Shown: positions 24,201 to 32,965, numbered from the stretch's first letter. The stretch is DNA of 64,000 bases from JAJPHF01 sp035293805 (GCA_035293805.1 DATGMD010000018.1:62001-126000), one strand, 5' to 3'. Notes: a model not told the origin generated them from the letters alone. Numbers and translations are program-made.

Positions 24201-24229
24201 TTGACGTTTGGCGGCCGTAGGCGTAATCT
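24201..24229 (+). promoter_or_regulatory. Sigma70-type promoter for the DUF3500 gene
   Basis: TTGACG (24201-24206) and TAATCT (24224-24229), spacer 17 bp, immediately after the terminator hairpin and about 28 bp before the ATG at 24258. Confidence 0.65.
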
Positions 24230-24257
24230 TGCGACACTGAGCGAGGAGGACGGACCG

Positions 24258-25448
24258 ATGGCTACCGACTGGGCCGGACTACTCAAGCCGCGCGAGCGCC
24301 ACTCCACGCCGTCGCGCCGGCCGTTCCCGCTGCCGCCCCGCCTGCAGGAGCAGCTCGAACGGGCGAAGGTGGCCATCGAAGAGCCGCTCGTCGGCATCAC
24401 CGCCGATGGCACGCCCGTGCCAGGGCTGTTCGCCCTCCGGCCGACGGGGGTCTCCACCGCACCGATCCACGCCGCCGCCGAGGCCTGGCTAGCGGCGCTC
24501 ACGCCCGAGCAGCGCGCGGCCGCGACGTTCCCCGTGGACAGCTCCCTGTGGCGGGCCTGGAGCAACATCCACCCCTTCTTGATGCGCCACGGCGTCATGT
24601 TCGAGGAGATGACCGAGGCGCAGCGCGACCTGGCGCTCGCGCTGCTGCAAGCGAGCCTCAGTGCCTCCGGCTACCAGCTGGCCCGCGACGTGATGAAGCT
24701 GAACTACGTCATCGGGGAGATCACTGGCCGCTGGGACGACTACGGCGAGTGGACCTACTGGCTCAGCATCTTCGGCACGCCGTCGGCCGACGCGCCGTGG
24801 GGCTGGCAGATCGACGGCCACCACCTGATCGTCAACTGCTTCGTGCTCGGCGATCAGGTCGTCATGACGCCCACCTTCCTCGGCTCGGAGCCGGTGCTCG
24901 CCGTGGGCGGCAAGTACGACGGGACGCGCGTCTTCGCGGCCGAGGAGGCGAACGGCCTGGCGCTGATGCAGGCGCTCAGGCCCGAGCAGCAGCGCGTGGC
25001 GCTGATCGGCGACAACGCACACAACGAGGCCTTTACCTCCGCCTTCCGCGACAACACGGTGATTCCCTATGCGGGCATTCGCTACGACGCGCTGACGCCC
25101 GACCAGCAGGCGCTGCTCGTGCGCCTGATCGAGACGTACGTGGGCCACATGCGGCCCGGCCACGCCGCGGTCCGCATGGAGGAGGTCAAGCGGCACCTGC
25201 CGGAGACGTACTTCGCCTGGATGGGCGGCTGCGCCGACGACAGCGTGTTCTACTACCGCGTCCACAGCCCGGTGATCCTGATCGAGTTCGACCACCAGCT
25301 GGGCCTGGCGCTCGACAACGACTTCCCGAACCGCCAGCACATCCATACGGTGGTCCGTACGCCCAACGGCAACGACTACGGCAAGGACCTCCTGCGCCAG
25401 CACTACGAGCAGAGCCCGCACCACCAGCCAGCGGCGACCCGCGGCTAA
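24258..25448 (+). CDS. DUF3500 domain protein
   Basis: Protein of 396 residues. The DUF3500 signatures are visible: TFPVDSSLWRAWSNIHPFL, LLQASLSASGYQLARDVMKL, the WQIDGHHLIVNCFVLGDQVVMTPTF core and a C-terminal VHSPVILIEFDHQ. Function is unknown; the His-rich WQIDGHH and VHSPVILIEFDHQ segments could bind a metal. No signal peptide. ATG at 24258 is preferred (GAGGAGGA upstream) over an in-frame upstream start. It lies between an amidohydrolase and an ABC binding protein, so a catabolic role is a reasonable guess. Confidence 0.9.
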   Translation: MATDWAGLLKPRERHSTPSRRPFPLPPRLQEQLERAKVAIEEPLVGITADGTPVPGLFALRPTGVSTAPIHAAAEAWLAALTPEQRAAATFPVDSSLWRAWSNIHPFLMRHGVMFEEMTEAQRDLALALLQASLSASGYQLARDVMKLNYVIGEITGRWDDYGEWTYWLSIFGTPSADAPWGWQIDGHHLIVNCFVLGDQVVMTPTFLGSEPVLAVGGKYDGTRVFAAEEANGLALMQALRPEQQRVALIGDNAHNEAFTSAFRDNTVIPYAGIRYDALTPDQQALLVRLIETYVGHMRPGHAAVRMEEVKRHLPETYFAWMGGCADDSVFYYRVHSPVILIEFDHQLGLALDNDFPNRQHIHTVVRTPNGNDYGKDLLRQHYEQSPHHQPAATRG

Positions 25449-25467
25449 CCGCCTAGCGGGGGGGCCA

Positions 25468-25650
25468 GGAGGGCGCCCCGAAGGCGTGGAGATGTCTCCC
25501 AAATCGCCCTCCTCGGTCGTCACCTCCCAGGATTGGGGGCTGGGGGGCGGTCCGCGGGGGTGCAGGGGAGCGCCCCTGCCGGGGGTGTGGGGGTGTCCCC
25601 CAACTCGCCCGCTATTCCTCACTCCCCAGGATCAGGGGGGCGGGGGGCGC
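25468..25650. repeat. Two-copy tandem G-rich repeat
   Basis: Two diverged direct copies, 25468-25550 and 25567-25650, about 99 bp apart. Shared blocks include GTGGxGxTGTCxCCCAA, TCGCCC, TCACxxCCCAGGAT and GGGGGCxGGGGGGCGG. It fills the space between the DUF3500 gene and the next binding-protein gene and contains G-runs. It may form structure in the transcript. Confidence 0.6.
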
Positions 25651-25675
25651 AATAGCCGTGACCGCGGAGGAAGCC

Positions 25676-26782
25676 ATGCGACGCTTGGCAGCAGCAGTCC
25701 TGCTCGTGGCGCTTGGGTTCGGCGCGGCGTGCGGGCCAGGCGGCAGCGCGTCGAGCGCGAGCGCGCCGGCGAGCAGGCCCTCGGGCGCGGCGCCAGCCGC
25801 GGGCGCCCCGGCGGGGACTAGCGCGCCTGGTGGGCTCGACGCGGTCATCGCGGCGGCTGCCAAGGAGGGCGTCTTCCAGTTCTACGGCCCATCGGCGCTC
25901 TCCAAGCCCGACGCCGCGCGGCTGATGAACGCGTTCAATCAGAAGTACGGCTTGAACATCGACTATCAATACACGCAATCGGGCTCGATGACGCGCGACG
26001 TGGCGCGGCTGATCACCGAGATCGGCGCTGGCCAGGCGCCGACCTGGGACCTCGCCATGATGACCGACGCCCACTACGCCATGCTGTTTAGCAACGGCGT
26101 GCTGGAGCCGGTGGATTGGGCGGCGCTCGGCGTCGGCCCGCGCTCGATCACCAACGAGGGCACGTCGGTCATGACGGCGTCCACGTTCGTCGCGCCGGCC
26201 TACAATCCGAACCTGGTGTCCGCCGAGGACGCGCCGAAGGACTGGGGCGACCTGGCCGATCCGAAGTGGCAGGGCAAGATCGGCGTCTCGACGGCCACCC
26301 ACTTCTGGGCGCGGCTGGCGCAGGCCTGGGGCGACGATCGCACGACCCGCCTGGTGGAAGGGATCGCGGCCAACCAGCCGGCGCTCGGCAACCTGCCCGA
26401 GACCTACACGCGCGTGACGCTGGGCGAGCTGGCCATCTTCAGCGCGGTGTCGGACAGCTACTGGATCGAGGCCCGCAAGACGGGCGCGCCGTTCACGGTG
26501 GTCGAGACGGCCCGGCCCATCCTCGCCCAGCAGTACGACGTGGGCCTGCTGAAGGGGGTGCAGCACCCGAACCAGGCGAAGCTGATGGCGGTGTTCCTGC
26601 TCTCGCCCGAGGCGCAGGCGCTGTGGGAGGAGATGCAGGGCCAGACCTCGATGTTCATCGAGGGTACGACCGCCAATCGCTACGCGCAGGGCAAGGACGT
26701 CGTGACGCTCGACCCGAAGTTTGGCGCCGAGCAGCTCGATCAGCTCACCGAGAAGTACGGCCGCATGATGGGGTTCCGCTAA
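25676..26782 (+). CDS. ABC substrate-binding lipoprotein (Fe3+/polyamine type)
   Basis: Extracytoplasmic solute-binding protein of 368 residues, family 1/PotD-like (COG1840 type). Lipobox GFGAACG (Cys at 20), a short Ala/Ser/Pro linker, then the mature domain beginning VIAAAAKEGVFQFYGP, with VDWAALGV, APAYNPNLVS and PKDWGDLADPKWQGKIGV typical of ferric-ion/phosphonate-type binding proteins. CGGAGGA precedes ATG 25676. The permease gene follows 79 bp later across a perfect hairpin, so this is the probable receptor for that permease. Confidence 0.92.
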   Translation: MRRLAAAVLLVALGFGAACGPGGSASSASAPASRPSGAAPAAGAPAGTSAPGGLDAVIAAAAKEGVFQFYGPSALSKPDAARLMNAFNQKYGLNIDYQYTQSGSMTRDVARLITEIGAGQAPTWDLAMMTDAHYAMLFSNGVLEPVDWAALGVGPRSITNEGTSVMTASTFVAPAYNPNLVSAEDAPKDWGDLADPKWQGKIGVSTATHFWARLAQAWGDDRTTRLVEGIAANQPALGNLPETYTRVTLGELAIFSAVSDSYWIEARKTGAPFTVVETARPILAQQYDVGLLKGVQHPNQAKLMAVFLLSPEAQALWEEMQGQTSMFIEGTTANRYAQGKDVVTLDPKFGAEQLDQLTEKYGRMMGFR

Positions 26783-26786
26783 TATC

Positions 26787-26831
26787 CTGGGAAGGACATG
26801 ATGCTGTGGCACAGCATCATGTCCTTCCCAG
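26787..26831 (+). terminator. Perfect 21-bp stem hairpin between binding protein and permease
   Basis: Positions 26787-26807 pair without mismatch with 26811-26831 around a GGC loop. It begins 5 bp after the binding-protein stop. There is no T-tract, and the permease 30 bp downstream has no visible promoter of its own, so the structure may act as a partial terminator or mRNA 3'-end protector that gives more receptor than permease. Confidence 0.7.
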
Positions 26832-26861
26832 ACCTCTAGCTGCCGAGGAAGCGGGGGACAC

Positions 26862-28619
26862 GTGAGCATCGCAGCCGATACCCGCATCGCGGGGATCCCG
26901 ATCGGGCGCCGCCTGGGGGCGTTCACGAGCGGCGGCATCTTTAGCGTCGGCGTGCTGGCGCTCCTGGGGCTGCTCATCGGCATCCCGACGCTCGCCGTGC
27001 TCGTCATGAGCCTGCGCACGGGCTTGCCCGGCCAGGCGCGGCCGCTCACGTTCGCCAACTTCACCGAGGTGTTCACCGACCCATTCACCGGGCAGGTGAT
27101 GGGCAACACGCTCACCTTCGCCGTCTTCACGATCGCGGTGACGCTGCTGTTCGCCGTGCCGCTCGTCTGGCTGATGACGCGGACCGACTTGCCCGGCAAA
27201 GAGACCATCTACGTGCTGATGACCGTCGGCATCCTCATCCCGGTGTTCTTACGGGTGATCGGCTGGATCCTCCTATTCAGCCCGCAGATCGGCATCGTCA
27301 ATCAGGCGCTGATGAGCCTGTTCGGCCTGAGCGAGGCGCCGCTTAGCCTGTACAACGTCTTCGGCATGGCGATCACGCAGGGCATCTCGTTCGTGCCGGC
27401 CGCCTTCTTCATGCTGGCCGCGGCGTATCGGGCCATCGACCCCTCCCTCGAAGAGGCCGCCTACACCAGCGGCGCCAGCAAGCTGCAGACGGTGCTGCGC
27501 GTGAACGTGCCGCTCACCATGCCGGCCATTCTTGGCGTCATGATCTATCTGCTCATGACCGCCGTCTCGGTGTTCGAGACGCCCGCGCTGCTCGGCCTGC
27601 CGTCGCGCACGTTCGTGCTCAGCTCGGCCATCTACTTCGCCGTCACGCCCCAGACCGGCCTGCCGAAATATGGTCTGGCCGCCACTTACGGCCTCATCAT
27701 GATGGCGCTCGGCCTGCTGGCTAGCTACCTCTACTTCCGCGTCGTCAGCGAGGGGAAGAAGTATGCGGTCATCTCGGGCAAGGGTTACCGGCCGCGCCAG
27801 CTTGAGCTGGGCAGCTGGAAGTGGGCGGCGGTTGGCTTCGTCGTCTGCTACTTCGCGCTGGAGATCTTCCTGCCAGCCGCGGCGCTCGTCTGGGCGTCGC
27901 TGCTGCCCTACCTGCAGGTGCCGTCGGTCGGCGCGCTACACGACGTGTCCCTCACCAACTACTTCACGCTGCCGAGCTACGTCAGCCTGACGCCGATCCT
28001 GAACACGGTCCTGCTCGTCATCGCCGCGCCCACGCTGACGATCATCCTGTCGCTCGCCGTGTCGTGGATCGTCGTGCGCTCGCGCTCGGCCGTGCGCGGC
28101 CCGGTGGACATGCTCGCCTTCCTGCCCCACGCGATCCCGTCCATCGTCTTCGCCGTGGCGCTCGCCTGGCTGGCGCTCACCTACCGCACCTGGCTGCCGC
28201 TCTACGGCACCATCGTGCTGATCATCATCGCGCACACCATCACCCAGCTCGCCTACGGCACCCGCACGATGAACAGCACGCTGATCCAGGTCCACAGCGA
28301 GCTAGAGGAGGCGGGCAAGCTGTCGGGCGCGAACGGCATGCAGGTATTTCACCGCATCCTGCTGCCGCTGGTGGCCGGGGCCGTGTTCAACGCCTGGCTG
28401 TGGCTGGCGCTCCTGTCGTACCGCGAGGTGACGATGGCGCTCGTGCTCTACTCGCCGGCGTCCGAGGTGCTGCCGACGCTCATCTGGAAACTGTGGGCGT
28501 CGTCGTCGGTGGGACAGGTGTCGGCGCTCGGCGTGCTCCTCATCGTCCTGGTGACGACGATCGTCTTCCTGCTCCGCTCGGCGTTCACCCGCATCCAGCG
28601 CGCCAACGCGCTCGGGTGA
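26862..28619 (+). CDS. Double-domain ABC transporter permease (FbpB/ThiP type)
   Basis: Membrane protein of 585 residues made of two fused permease domains, about 12 helices. Each half has the EAA loop that contacts the ATPase: EEAAYTSGASKLQTVLRVNVP (about residue 199) and EEAGKLSGANGMQVFHRILLP (about residue 485). Such fused permeases work with family-1 binding proteins for ferric iron, thiamine, polyamines or phosphonates. GTG at 26862 follows GAGGAAGCGGGG. The ATP-binding subunit expected in such an operon is missing; the next gene is an unrelated esterase. Confidence 0.93.
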   Translation: MSIAADTRIAGIPIGRRLGAFTSGGIFSVGVLALLGLLIGIPTLAVLVMSLRTGLPGQARPLTFANFTEVFTDPFTGQVMGNTLTFAVFTIAVTLLFAVPLVWLMTRTDLPGKETIYVLMTVGILIPVFLRVIGWILLFSPQIGIVNQALMSLFGLSEAPLSLYNVFGMAITQGISFVPAAFFMLAAAYRAIDPSLEEAAYTSGASKLQTVLRVNVPLTMPAILGVMIYLLMTAVSVFETPALLGLPSRTFVLSSAIYFAVTPQTGLPKYGLAATYGLIMMALGLLASYLYFRVVSEGKKYAVISGKGYRPRQLELGSWKWAAVGFVVCYFALEIFLPAAALVWASLLPYLQVPSVGALHDVSLTNYFTLPSYVSLTPILNTVLLVIAAPTLTIILSLAVSWIVVRSRSAVRGPVDMLAFLPHAIPSIVFAVALAWLALTYRTWLPLYGTIVLIIIAHTITQLAYGTRTMNSTLIQVHSELEEAGKLSGANGMQVFHRILLPLVAGAVFNAWLWLALLSYREVTMALVLYSPASEVLPTLIWKLWASSSVGQVSALGVLLIVLVTTIVFLLRSAFTRIQRANALG

Positions 28620-28712
28620 CGGCGTGCCGCGACGCGAGGGGTTGCCGCCCGGGCTGGCAGTCCGTCTGGTACCCTGAGCATAGAGACTCCGCCCGCTGCG
28701 AGGCACGCCGCC

Positions 28713-29663
28713 ATGCGGTCACTTGTCCGCGCCGCGCTGGCCGGGGGGCTGGCGGGCGCGTCGCTGGCCGCCCTCGGCGTGGCGCGGCTCACACACCCGC
28801 TCAGCCTCCTCCGCAGCCGCGAGCACCACCTCACGTTCGGCGGCCGCGAGCGCACGTATCGGCTGCACCTGCCGCCGCGGTACAACGGCCGCGCGCGCCT
28901 GCCGCTGGTCGTCATGCTGCACCCTCGCGGGGACTACGCGCGCCAGTTCGAGATCTACTCGGGCATGAGCCACCAGGCCGACCAGGCGGGCTTCGTGGTC
29001 GCTTATCCCAACGGCCTGGCCGGTCCCGACGATCCCGCGCGCTCGTGGAACGCCGGGTTTTGCTGCGGCTACCCTTATGCGCACAACGTAGACGACGTGG
29101 GGTTCATCGGTCACCTGCTCGACACGCTGCTCGCGGCCTACCGGATCGACCCGCGCCGCGTGTACGCGGCCGGCTGGTCGAACGGCGGGATGCTCGCCCA
29201 TCGCCTGGCCGCCGAGCTACCCGAGCGCCTGACGGCCATCGCGGCCGTGAACGCCACCGTGGGCGGCCGCACGCCGGGCCAGCCCGAGTACACGTACATC
29301 CCCGCCCCGAAGGCGCCCGTCCCGGTGCTGATCATGCATGGCGGCCGCGACCACATCGTGCCCTACGCGGGCGGCGTCAACGTCAATGGCGACTCCGACT
29401 TCGTCGCCGTGCGCGACACGGTCGCGCTCTGGACGACCCGCAACGACTGCGACCCCATGCCCGTCGTGTGCGACCTGGGCGTGCGGGGTGTGGAGGAGCG
29501 GACCTACCGAGCGGGCGCCAACGGCTGTGACGTCGTGCTCTACACGGTGCCCGACGGCGGGCACGTCTACTTCGGCGGCCTCCAGGAGATTCGCCGCAAC
29601 CTGTGCGGCGCGAACGTCTCGGCCACCCGCCTCATCTGGCAGTTCTTCGCCGCCCACGGCTAA
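28713..29663 (+). CDS. PHB depolymerase/feruloyl-esterase-like hydrolase
   Basis: Alpha/beta-hydrolase of 316 residues in the LpqC/esterase-PHB group. An N-terminal hydrophobic segment (AALAGGLAGASLAALGVARL) suggests export or anchoring. The catalytic triad can be placed: Ser in GWSNGGM, Asp in HGGRDHIVPY, His in PDGGHVYFG; the oxyanion region is MLHPRGD. Family members hydrolyse polyhydroxybutyrate, feruloyl or acetyl-xylan esters. ATG at 28713 lies in CGCCATGCGG with a weak ribosome binding site. It is monocistronic as far as visible. Confidence 0.9.
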   Translation: MRSLVRAALAGGLAGASLAALGVARLTHPLSLLRSREHHLTFGGRERTYRLHLPPRYNGRARLPLVVMLHPRGDYARQFEIYSGMSHQADQAGFVVAYPNGLAGPDDPARSWNAGFCCGYPYAHNVDDVGFIGHLLDTLLAAYRIDPRRVYAAGWSNGGMLAHRLAAELPERLTAIAAVNATVGGRTPGQPEYTYIPAPKAPVPVLIMHGGRDHIVPYAGGVNVNGDSDFVAVRDTVALWTTRNDCDPMPVVCDLGVRGVEERTYRAGANGCDVVLYTVPDGGHVYFGGLQEIRRNLCGANVSATRLIWQFFAAHG

Positions 29664-29825
29664 TTTTGGGCAGGCTCCCACACCCGCCCGCTATACTGGG
29701 GGGCCTGCCCACCCCACTAGGCGTGCCGATGGGAGCGACGGGCGCGTGGGAGGGCATTTCCAGGCCAGCTGGGCAGGCTCGCACAATCGACGTAATGCCG
29801 TGGCGGACCGGCCCAGTTCGCGTTG

Positions 29826-30536
29826 ATGGATGGAGCGCTAACGGTGATCGTACAGCCCAAGCGTAGCACCCTCTCCCGCCGTTGGCTGGCGCCTCTGGCG
29901 CTGGCCGCGCCGCTGTTGGCCCTCGCCGTCGGCCCCGCCGCGCGCGCCGACGATTGCGACGTTCGCGGCACCGTGGAGCGGCCCGCCGAGGATGCGGTCG
30001 TGACCAACCAGCCGGTCATCATCAGCGGCTGGGCGGCCGACATCAGCGCCGACAGCGGCACCGGCATCAGCGAGGTGCGCGTGGCGCTCGATGCCGATCC
30101 CGACCAAGGCGGCGTGGCGGTACCGGCGCTCTACGGCTGGCAGCGGCCGGACGTGGCCGACCTGCTCTCCGCGCCGCGCTTCGCGGCCAGCGGGCTGGCG
30201 CTGGCCTGGGACCCTACCGGCGTCTCGCCGGGGCGTCACACGCTGTACATCCAGGCGCACAGCTCGTGCGGCTGGATCACGGTGACGCGGACGGTGCTCG
30301 TCGCGGGCCAGGGCGCCGCCGGGGCGGCGAATCCCACCCCCGCGCGCCCGGCAGCAGCCGGCGCGGCGACCCCCGCCACGACCGCCCCGCGGACCACGGG
30401 CGCTGGTCCGACTACCCCCGGCGGTGCCACCAGCCCCGCCGCTTCGGGCGCGAGCGCCCCGGCGCCCGGCGGGCCGTCCGTGGCGCTCACCCCCACGCCT
30501 ACGCCGGCCGTGCCGGCCGCGCCGCGGACGCAGTAA
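29826..30536 (+). CDS. Secreted Ig-like (GWAxD) domain protein with Pro/Thr tail
   Basis: Exported protein of 236 residues: signal peptide (LAPLALAAPLLALAVGPAARA), then one Ig-like domain with GWAADIS, GISEVRVALDADPDQGG, LYGWQRPDVADLL and HTLYIQAHSS, then a low-complexity Ala/Thr/Pro/Gly tail of about 80 residues ending PTPTPAVPAAPRTQ. The domain is paralogous to that at 972-1487, and the tail suggests a wall-associated stalk. TATACT lies at 29693. ATG at 29826 is chosen over the adjacent TTG. Confidence 0.8.
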   Translation: MDGALTVIVQPKRSTLSRRWLAPLALAAPLLALAVGPAARADDCDVRGTVERPAEDAVVTNQPVIISGWAADISADSGTGISEVRVALDADPDQGGVAVPALYGWQRPDVADLLSAPRFAASGLALAWDPTGVSPGRHTLYIQAHSSCGWITVTRTVLVAGQGAAGAANPTPARPAAAGAATPATTAPRTTGAGPTTPGGATSPAASGASAPAPGGPSVALTPTPTPAVPAAPRTQ

Positions 30537-30625
30537 GATGGCGCTGGCGGCCCGGCGGCGCGTGGCCGCCGGGCGAAGGCCGCCTGCTGAGGCGCCCGCG
30601 CACTCGCAAGGAAGGCGAGCCATCC

Positions 30626-31822
30626 ATGCACGACGCGCAAGGCATGCTCGCGACGTTTCGCGCCAACCCGTACCCGTTCTACGCGCTGCTGCGACAGCAG
30701 GGCGCCGTCGCGTACACGGAGCCCCTGCGCGCCTGGAGCGTCGTGGGCTATGCGGAGGCGCTGGAGCTGCTCCGCACGCCGGCGGTGTTCTCCTCCGACG
30801 TCGATCGCTACGGCGGCGGCCAGGGGGCGGGCGCCCAGAACATCCTGGGCCTCGATCCGCCCCGCCACACGCAGCTCCGCGAGCTGGTGAGCCGCGCCTT
30901 CACGCCGCGCCGCGTGGCCGAGCTGGAGCCGACGATCACTCGCCTCACCGACGAGCTGCTCGACGCCGCGGTGCCCACGGGGCAGATGGACGTGGTCGAT
31001 GACCTGGCCTACCCGCTGCCGGTGTCCGTCATCGCGCTGCTGCTGGGCGTGCCGCCCGCGGACCGGGCGCGCTTCAAGCGCTGGTCCGACGTGATCGTCG
31101 CGCACCTGAACCGCAACCTGGTGGAGGCCGCCGCGCCCGAGCCGCCGGCGCTGGCGCAAGCCCACGCCGAGTTCCGCGCCTACTTCCTGGACGAGATCGC
31201 GGCGCGACGGCAGCAGCCGCGCGACGATCTCGTCAGCGCGCTCGTCGCCGCGGAGGTTGACGGACAGCAGCTCACGCCCGACGAGCTACTCGCCTTCTGC
31301 CGCCTGCTGCTGGTCGCGGGCAACGAGACCACGACGAACCTGATCGGCAACGCGGTGCGCTGCTTCCTGGACTTCCCCGAGCAGACCGCGCCCGTCCGCC
31401 AGAACCTCGCGCTCGTCCCGGCCTATATCGAAGAGGTCTTGCGCTTCCGCTCGCCTGTGCAGGGGACGCGCCGCTGGACCAATGTGGACGCGCCGCTGGG
31501 CGGCAAGACCATCCCGGCGGGGCAGCTCGTCCTGGTCTGGCTGGCCGCGGCGAACCGCGACCCCGCCGCCTTCCCGGACCCGGACCGCTTCGATCCCACG
31601 CGCGAGCCGAATCGCCATCTCGCCTTCGGGCACGGGCCGCACTTCTGCCTGGGCGCCCCGCTCGCGCGCCTGGAGGCCCGGGTGGCGCTCACGGCGCTCC
31701 TCCAGCGGCTCCCCAACCTGCGCCGGGCCGACGACGCCCCGCTCGAGCCGGTGGATGCGGCCGCCATGCACGGCGTCAAGCACCTCCGGGTCCGCTTCGA
31801 CGCGCCCGCCGCGCCGCGCTAG
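30626..31822 (+). CDS. Cytochrome P450
   Basis: Soluble bacterial class-I P450 of 398 residues. The haem loop FGHGPHFCLGAPLARLE gives the thiolate Cys341; the I-helix AGNETT (231-236) has the family's acid/Thr pair as Glu/Thr, and the K-helix ExxR is Glu270-Arg273. It resembles CYP107-like monooxygenases acting on small hydrophobic compounds. Ferredoxin and reductase partners are not adjacent. ATG at 30626 follows AAGGAAGGCGAG. Its last 47 bp overlap the 3' end of the convergent toxin-like gene. Confidence 0.95.
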   Translation: MHDAQGMLATFRANPYPFYALLRQQGAVAYTEPLRAWSVVGYAEALELLRTPAVFSSDVDRYGGGQGAGAQNILGLDPPRHTQLRELVSRAFTPRRVAELEPTITRLTDELLDAAVPTGQMDVVDDLAYPLPVSVIALLLGVPPADRARFKRWSDVIVAHLNRNLVEAAAPEPPALAQAHAEFRAYFLDEIAARRQQPRDDLVSALVAAEVDGQQLTPDELLAFCRLLLVAGNETTTNLIGNAVRCFLDFPEQTAPVRQNLALVPAYIEEVLRFRSPVQGTRRWTNVDAPLGGKTIPAGQLVLVWLAAANRDPAAFPDPDRFDPTREPNRHLAFGHGPHFCLGAPLARLEARVALTALLQRLPNLRRADDAPLEPVDAAAMHGVKHLRVRFDAPAAPR

Positions 31823-32294
31823 CGCGCCAGCCCTCCCTGGCGCTCTCCCACCTGGTGAGAGCCGCGGGGTGCCCGCGGCAACGCGGAGCTTTGGTCAGCG
31901 GAGGTTTGGTCAATGGCTCCGCTACAATACCAGCGGCCGCAATTGCCCTGTGCCCCCGACGCCATAGATGAACGGGCGAGGGGTTCGCGCAAAGACCCGC
32001 TCCATCTCGTGTGAGCGCTAGGAGCTTCAAGTACTGCCAACGCGTGAGCGACTGCTTCTGCGTCAGACAGAAACAGCCTACCTGTCCGTCGACAATGGCC
32101 TGGCGTTCGCCAGGGCGCGTGCGAATGTGCTTGTCGCGGCAAACGACCAGCCAGCCCCGCACGCCGACGGCGGCCAACCACACGGCATCCGGCGTATCGT
32201 GGGCGAACTCGTCTTCGAGCCAGCGCACATCATTGCGAACCAGCTTTAGCGCCTCGGCTACCGGCTTGGGGATAGACCGATCGACAAAGATCAT
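31776..32294 (-). CDS. VapC45-like PIN-domain toxin
   Basis: PIN-like nuclease toxin of 172 residues (DUF5615/PIN_10 relatives). Acidic residues that would bind Mg are Asp5 (MIFVD), Asp33/Asp36 (HDTPDAVWL) and Asp54 (VCRDKHIRTR). The recognisable domain ends near residue 100; the remaining 70 residues are an Arg/Ala-rich tail whose codons run into the P450 gene on the other strand, probably read-through after a lost stop. The start overlaps the antitoxin stop in ATGA. Gene order and domains match the mycobacterial VapB45/VapC45 pair. Confidence 0.8.
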   Translation of the reverse strand: MIFVDRSIPKPVAEALKLVRNDVRWLEDEFAHDTPDAVWLAAVGVRGWLVVCRDKHIRTRPGERQAIVDGQVGCFCLTQKQSLTRWQYLKLLALTRDGAGLCANPSPVHLWRRGHRAIAAAGIVAEPLTKPPLTKAPRCRGHPAALTRWESAREGWRASAARRARRSGPGGA

Positions 32295-32965
32295 GCCGCG
32301 CGCAGCGACTCGAAGCGCACCGCTTGCTCGACCTGTTGTGGGGAGAGGTTGAAATCCGTGGCGATCTCGGCAACCGGCTCGCCCGCCCGGAACTGCTCTA
32401 GGATGATCTCGGTCCGCACCCCCGAGCCGGCCACCGTGGGCAGCCCGAAGCCATAATCCGGGTCGACCAGTACGCCGCCGTCATGGCCCAGCGGCCACCA
32501 GCGCCGCGCGACATCATGAGCGTAATCCAGGTCGCGGAGAAAGGGTTCGAGCACTTCAGTCCAAGCCTGCTGCCCCTTGCGCTTGCCGACTTCGAGGAGC
32601 ACGGGGCCGCAGTCCACGAAGATATCGCGGCCATCGGTCTTGAAGCGTAGGCGGGTGAGCGGGCGTGGCACGCCGAGAACTTCCTGACAGTTGTGGACCA
32701 CGATGCGGATGCGAGGGAGCGATAGGCCAGTTTGTCTCATTCGCCCAATAGCGATAATCTCCACGAGGTCAAGGAAGGAAGCCGCTCCCTGAGCGTCGCG
32801 CCTCGATGTGATCGGCGGCTGCACGACGTGGGGCCCTTCAGAGCCCATGTAAGCATAGCCGGTCAGCCACCGCCTGGCGGTGCCGCGCGACACGCCGGCT
32901 AGGTAATCCGCCTCGGCATAGCTGTAGAGCGGACGCTGAACGATTTCCAGATCGTGGCTACTCAT
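32291..32965 (-). CDS. VapB45-like antitoxin (DUF433 with N-terminal helix-turn-helix)
   Basis: Protein of 224 residues: an N-terminal DNA-binding region (YSYAEADYLAGVSRGTARRWL), a central domain (SFLDLVEIIAIGRMRQTGLSLPRIR), and a C-terminal DUF433 module (GVRTEIILEQFRAGEPVAEIATDFNLSPQQVEQAV). This composition is typical of large antitoxins paired with PIN-like toxins. GAAAGGAGCGGGCC precedes the ATG at 32965. Translational coupling with the toxin via a 4-bp overlap fits autoregulated type-II modules. GC content is somewhat lower than in adjacent genes. Confidence 0.85.
   Translation of the reverse strand: MSSHDLEIVQRPLYSYAEADYLAGVSRGTARRWLTGYAYMGSEGPHVVQPPITSRRDAQGAASFLDLVEIIAIGRMRQTGLSLPRIRIVVHNCQEVLGVPRPLTRLRFKTDGRDIFVDCGPVLLEVGKRKGQQAWTEVLEPFLRDLDYAHDVARRWWPLGHDGGVLVDPDYGFGLPTVAGSGVRTEIILEQFRAGEPVAEIATDFNLSPQQVEQAVRFESLRAA

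Noticed and set aside
22922..24220. 432-codon plus-strand frame overlapping the receptor and amidohydrolase genes
   Set aside because: Alternative frame of two well supported genes, Arg/Gly/Pro-rich, no start context.
26787..26831. Long hairpin considered as an insertion-sequence end
   Set aside because: No transposase, no direct target repeat and no second copy was seen in the window.
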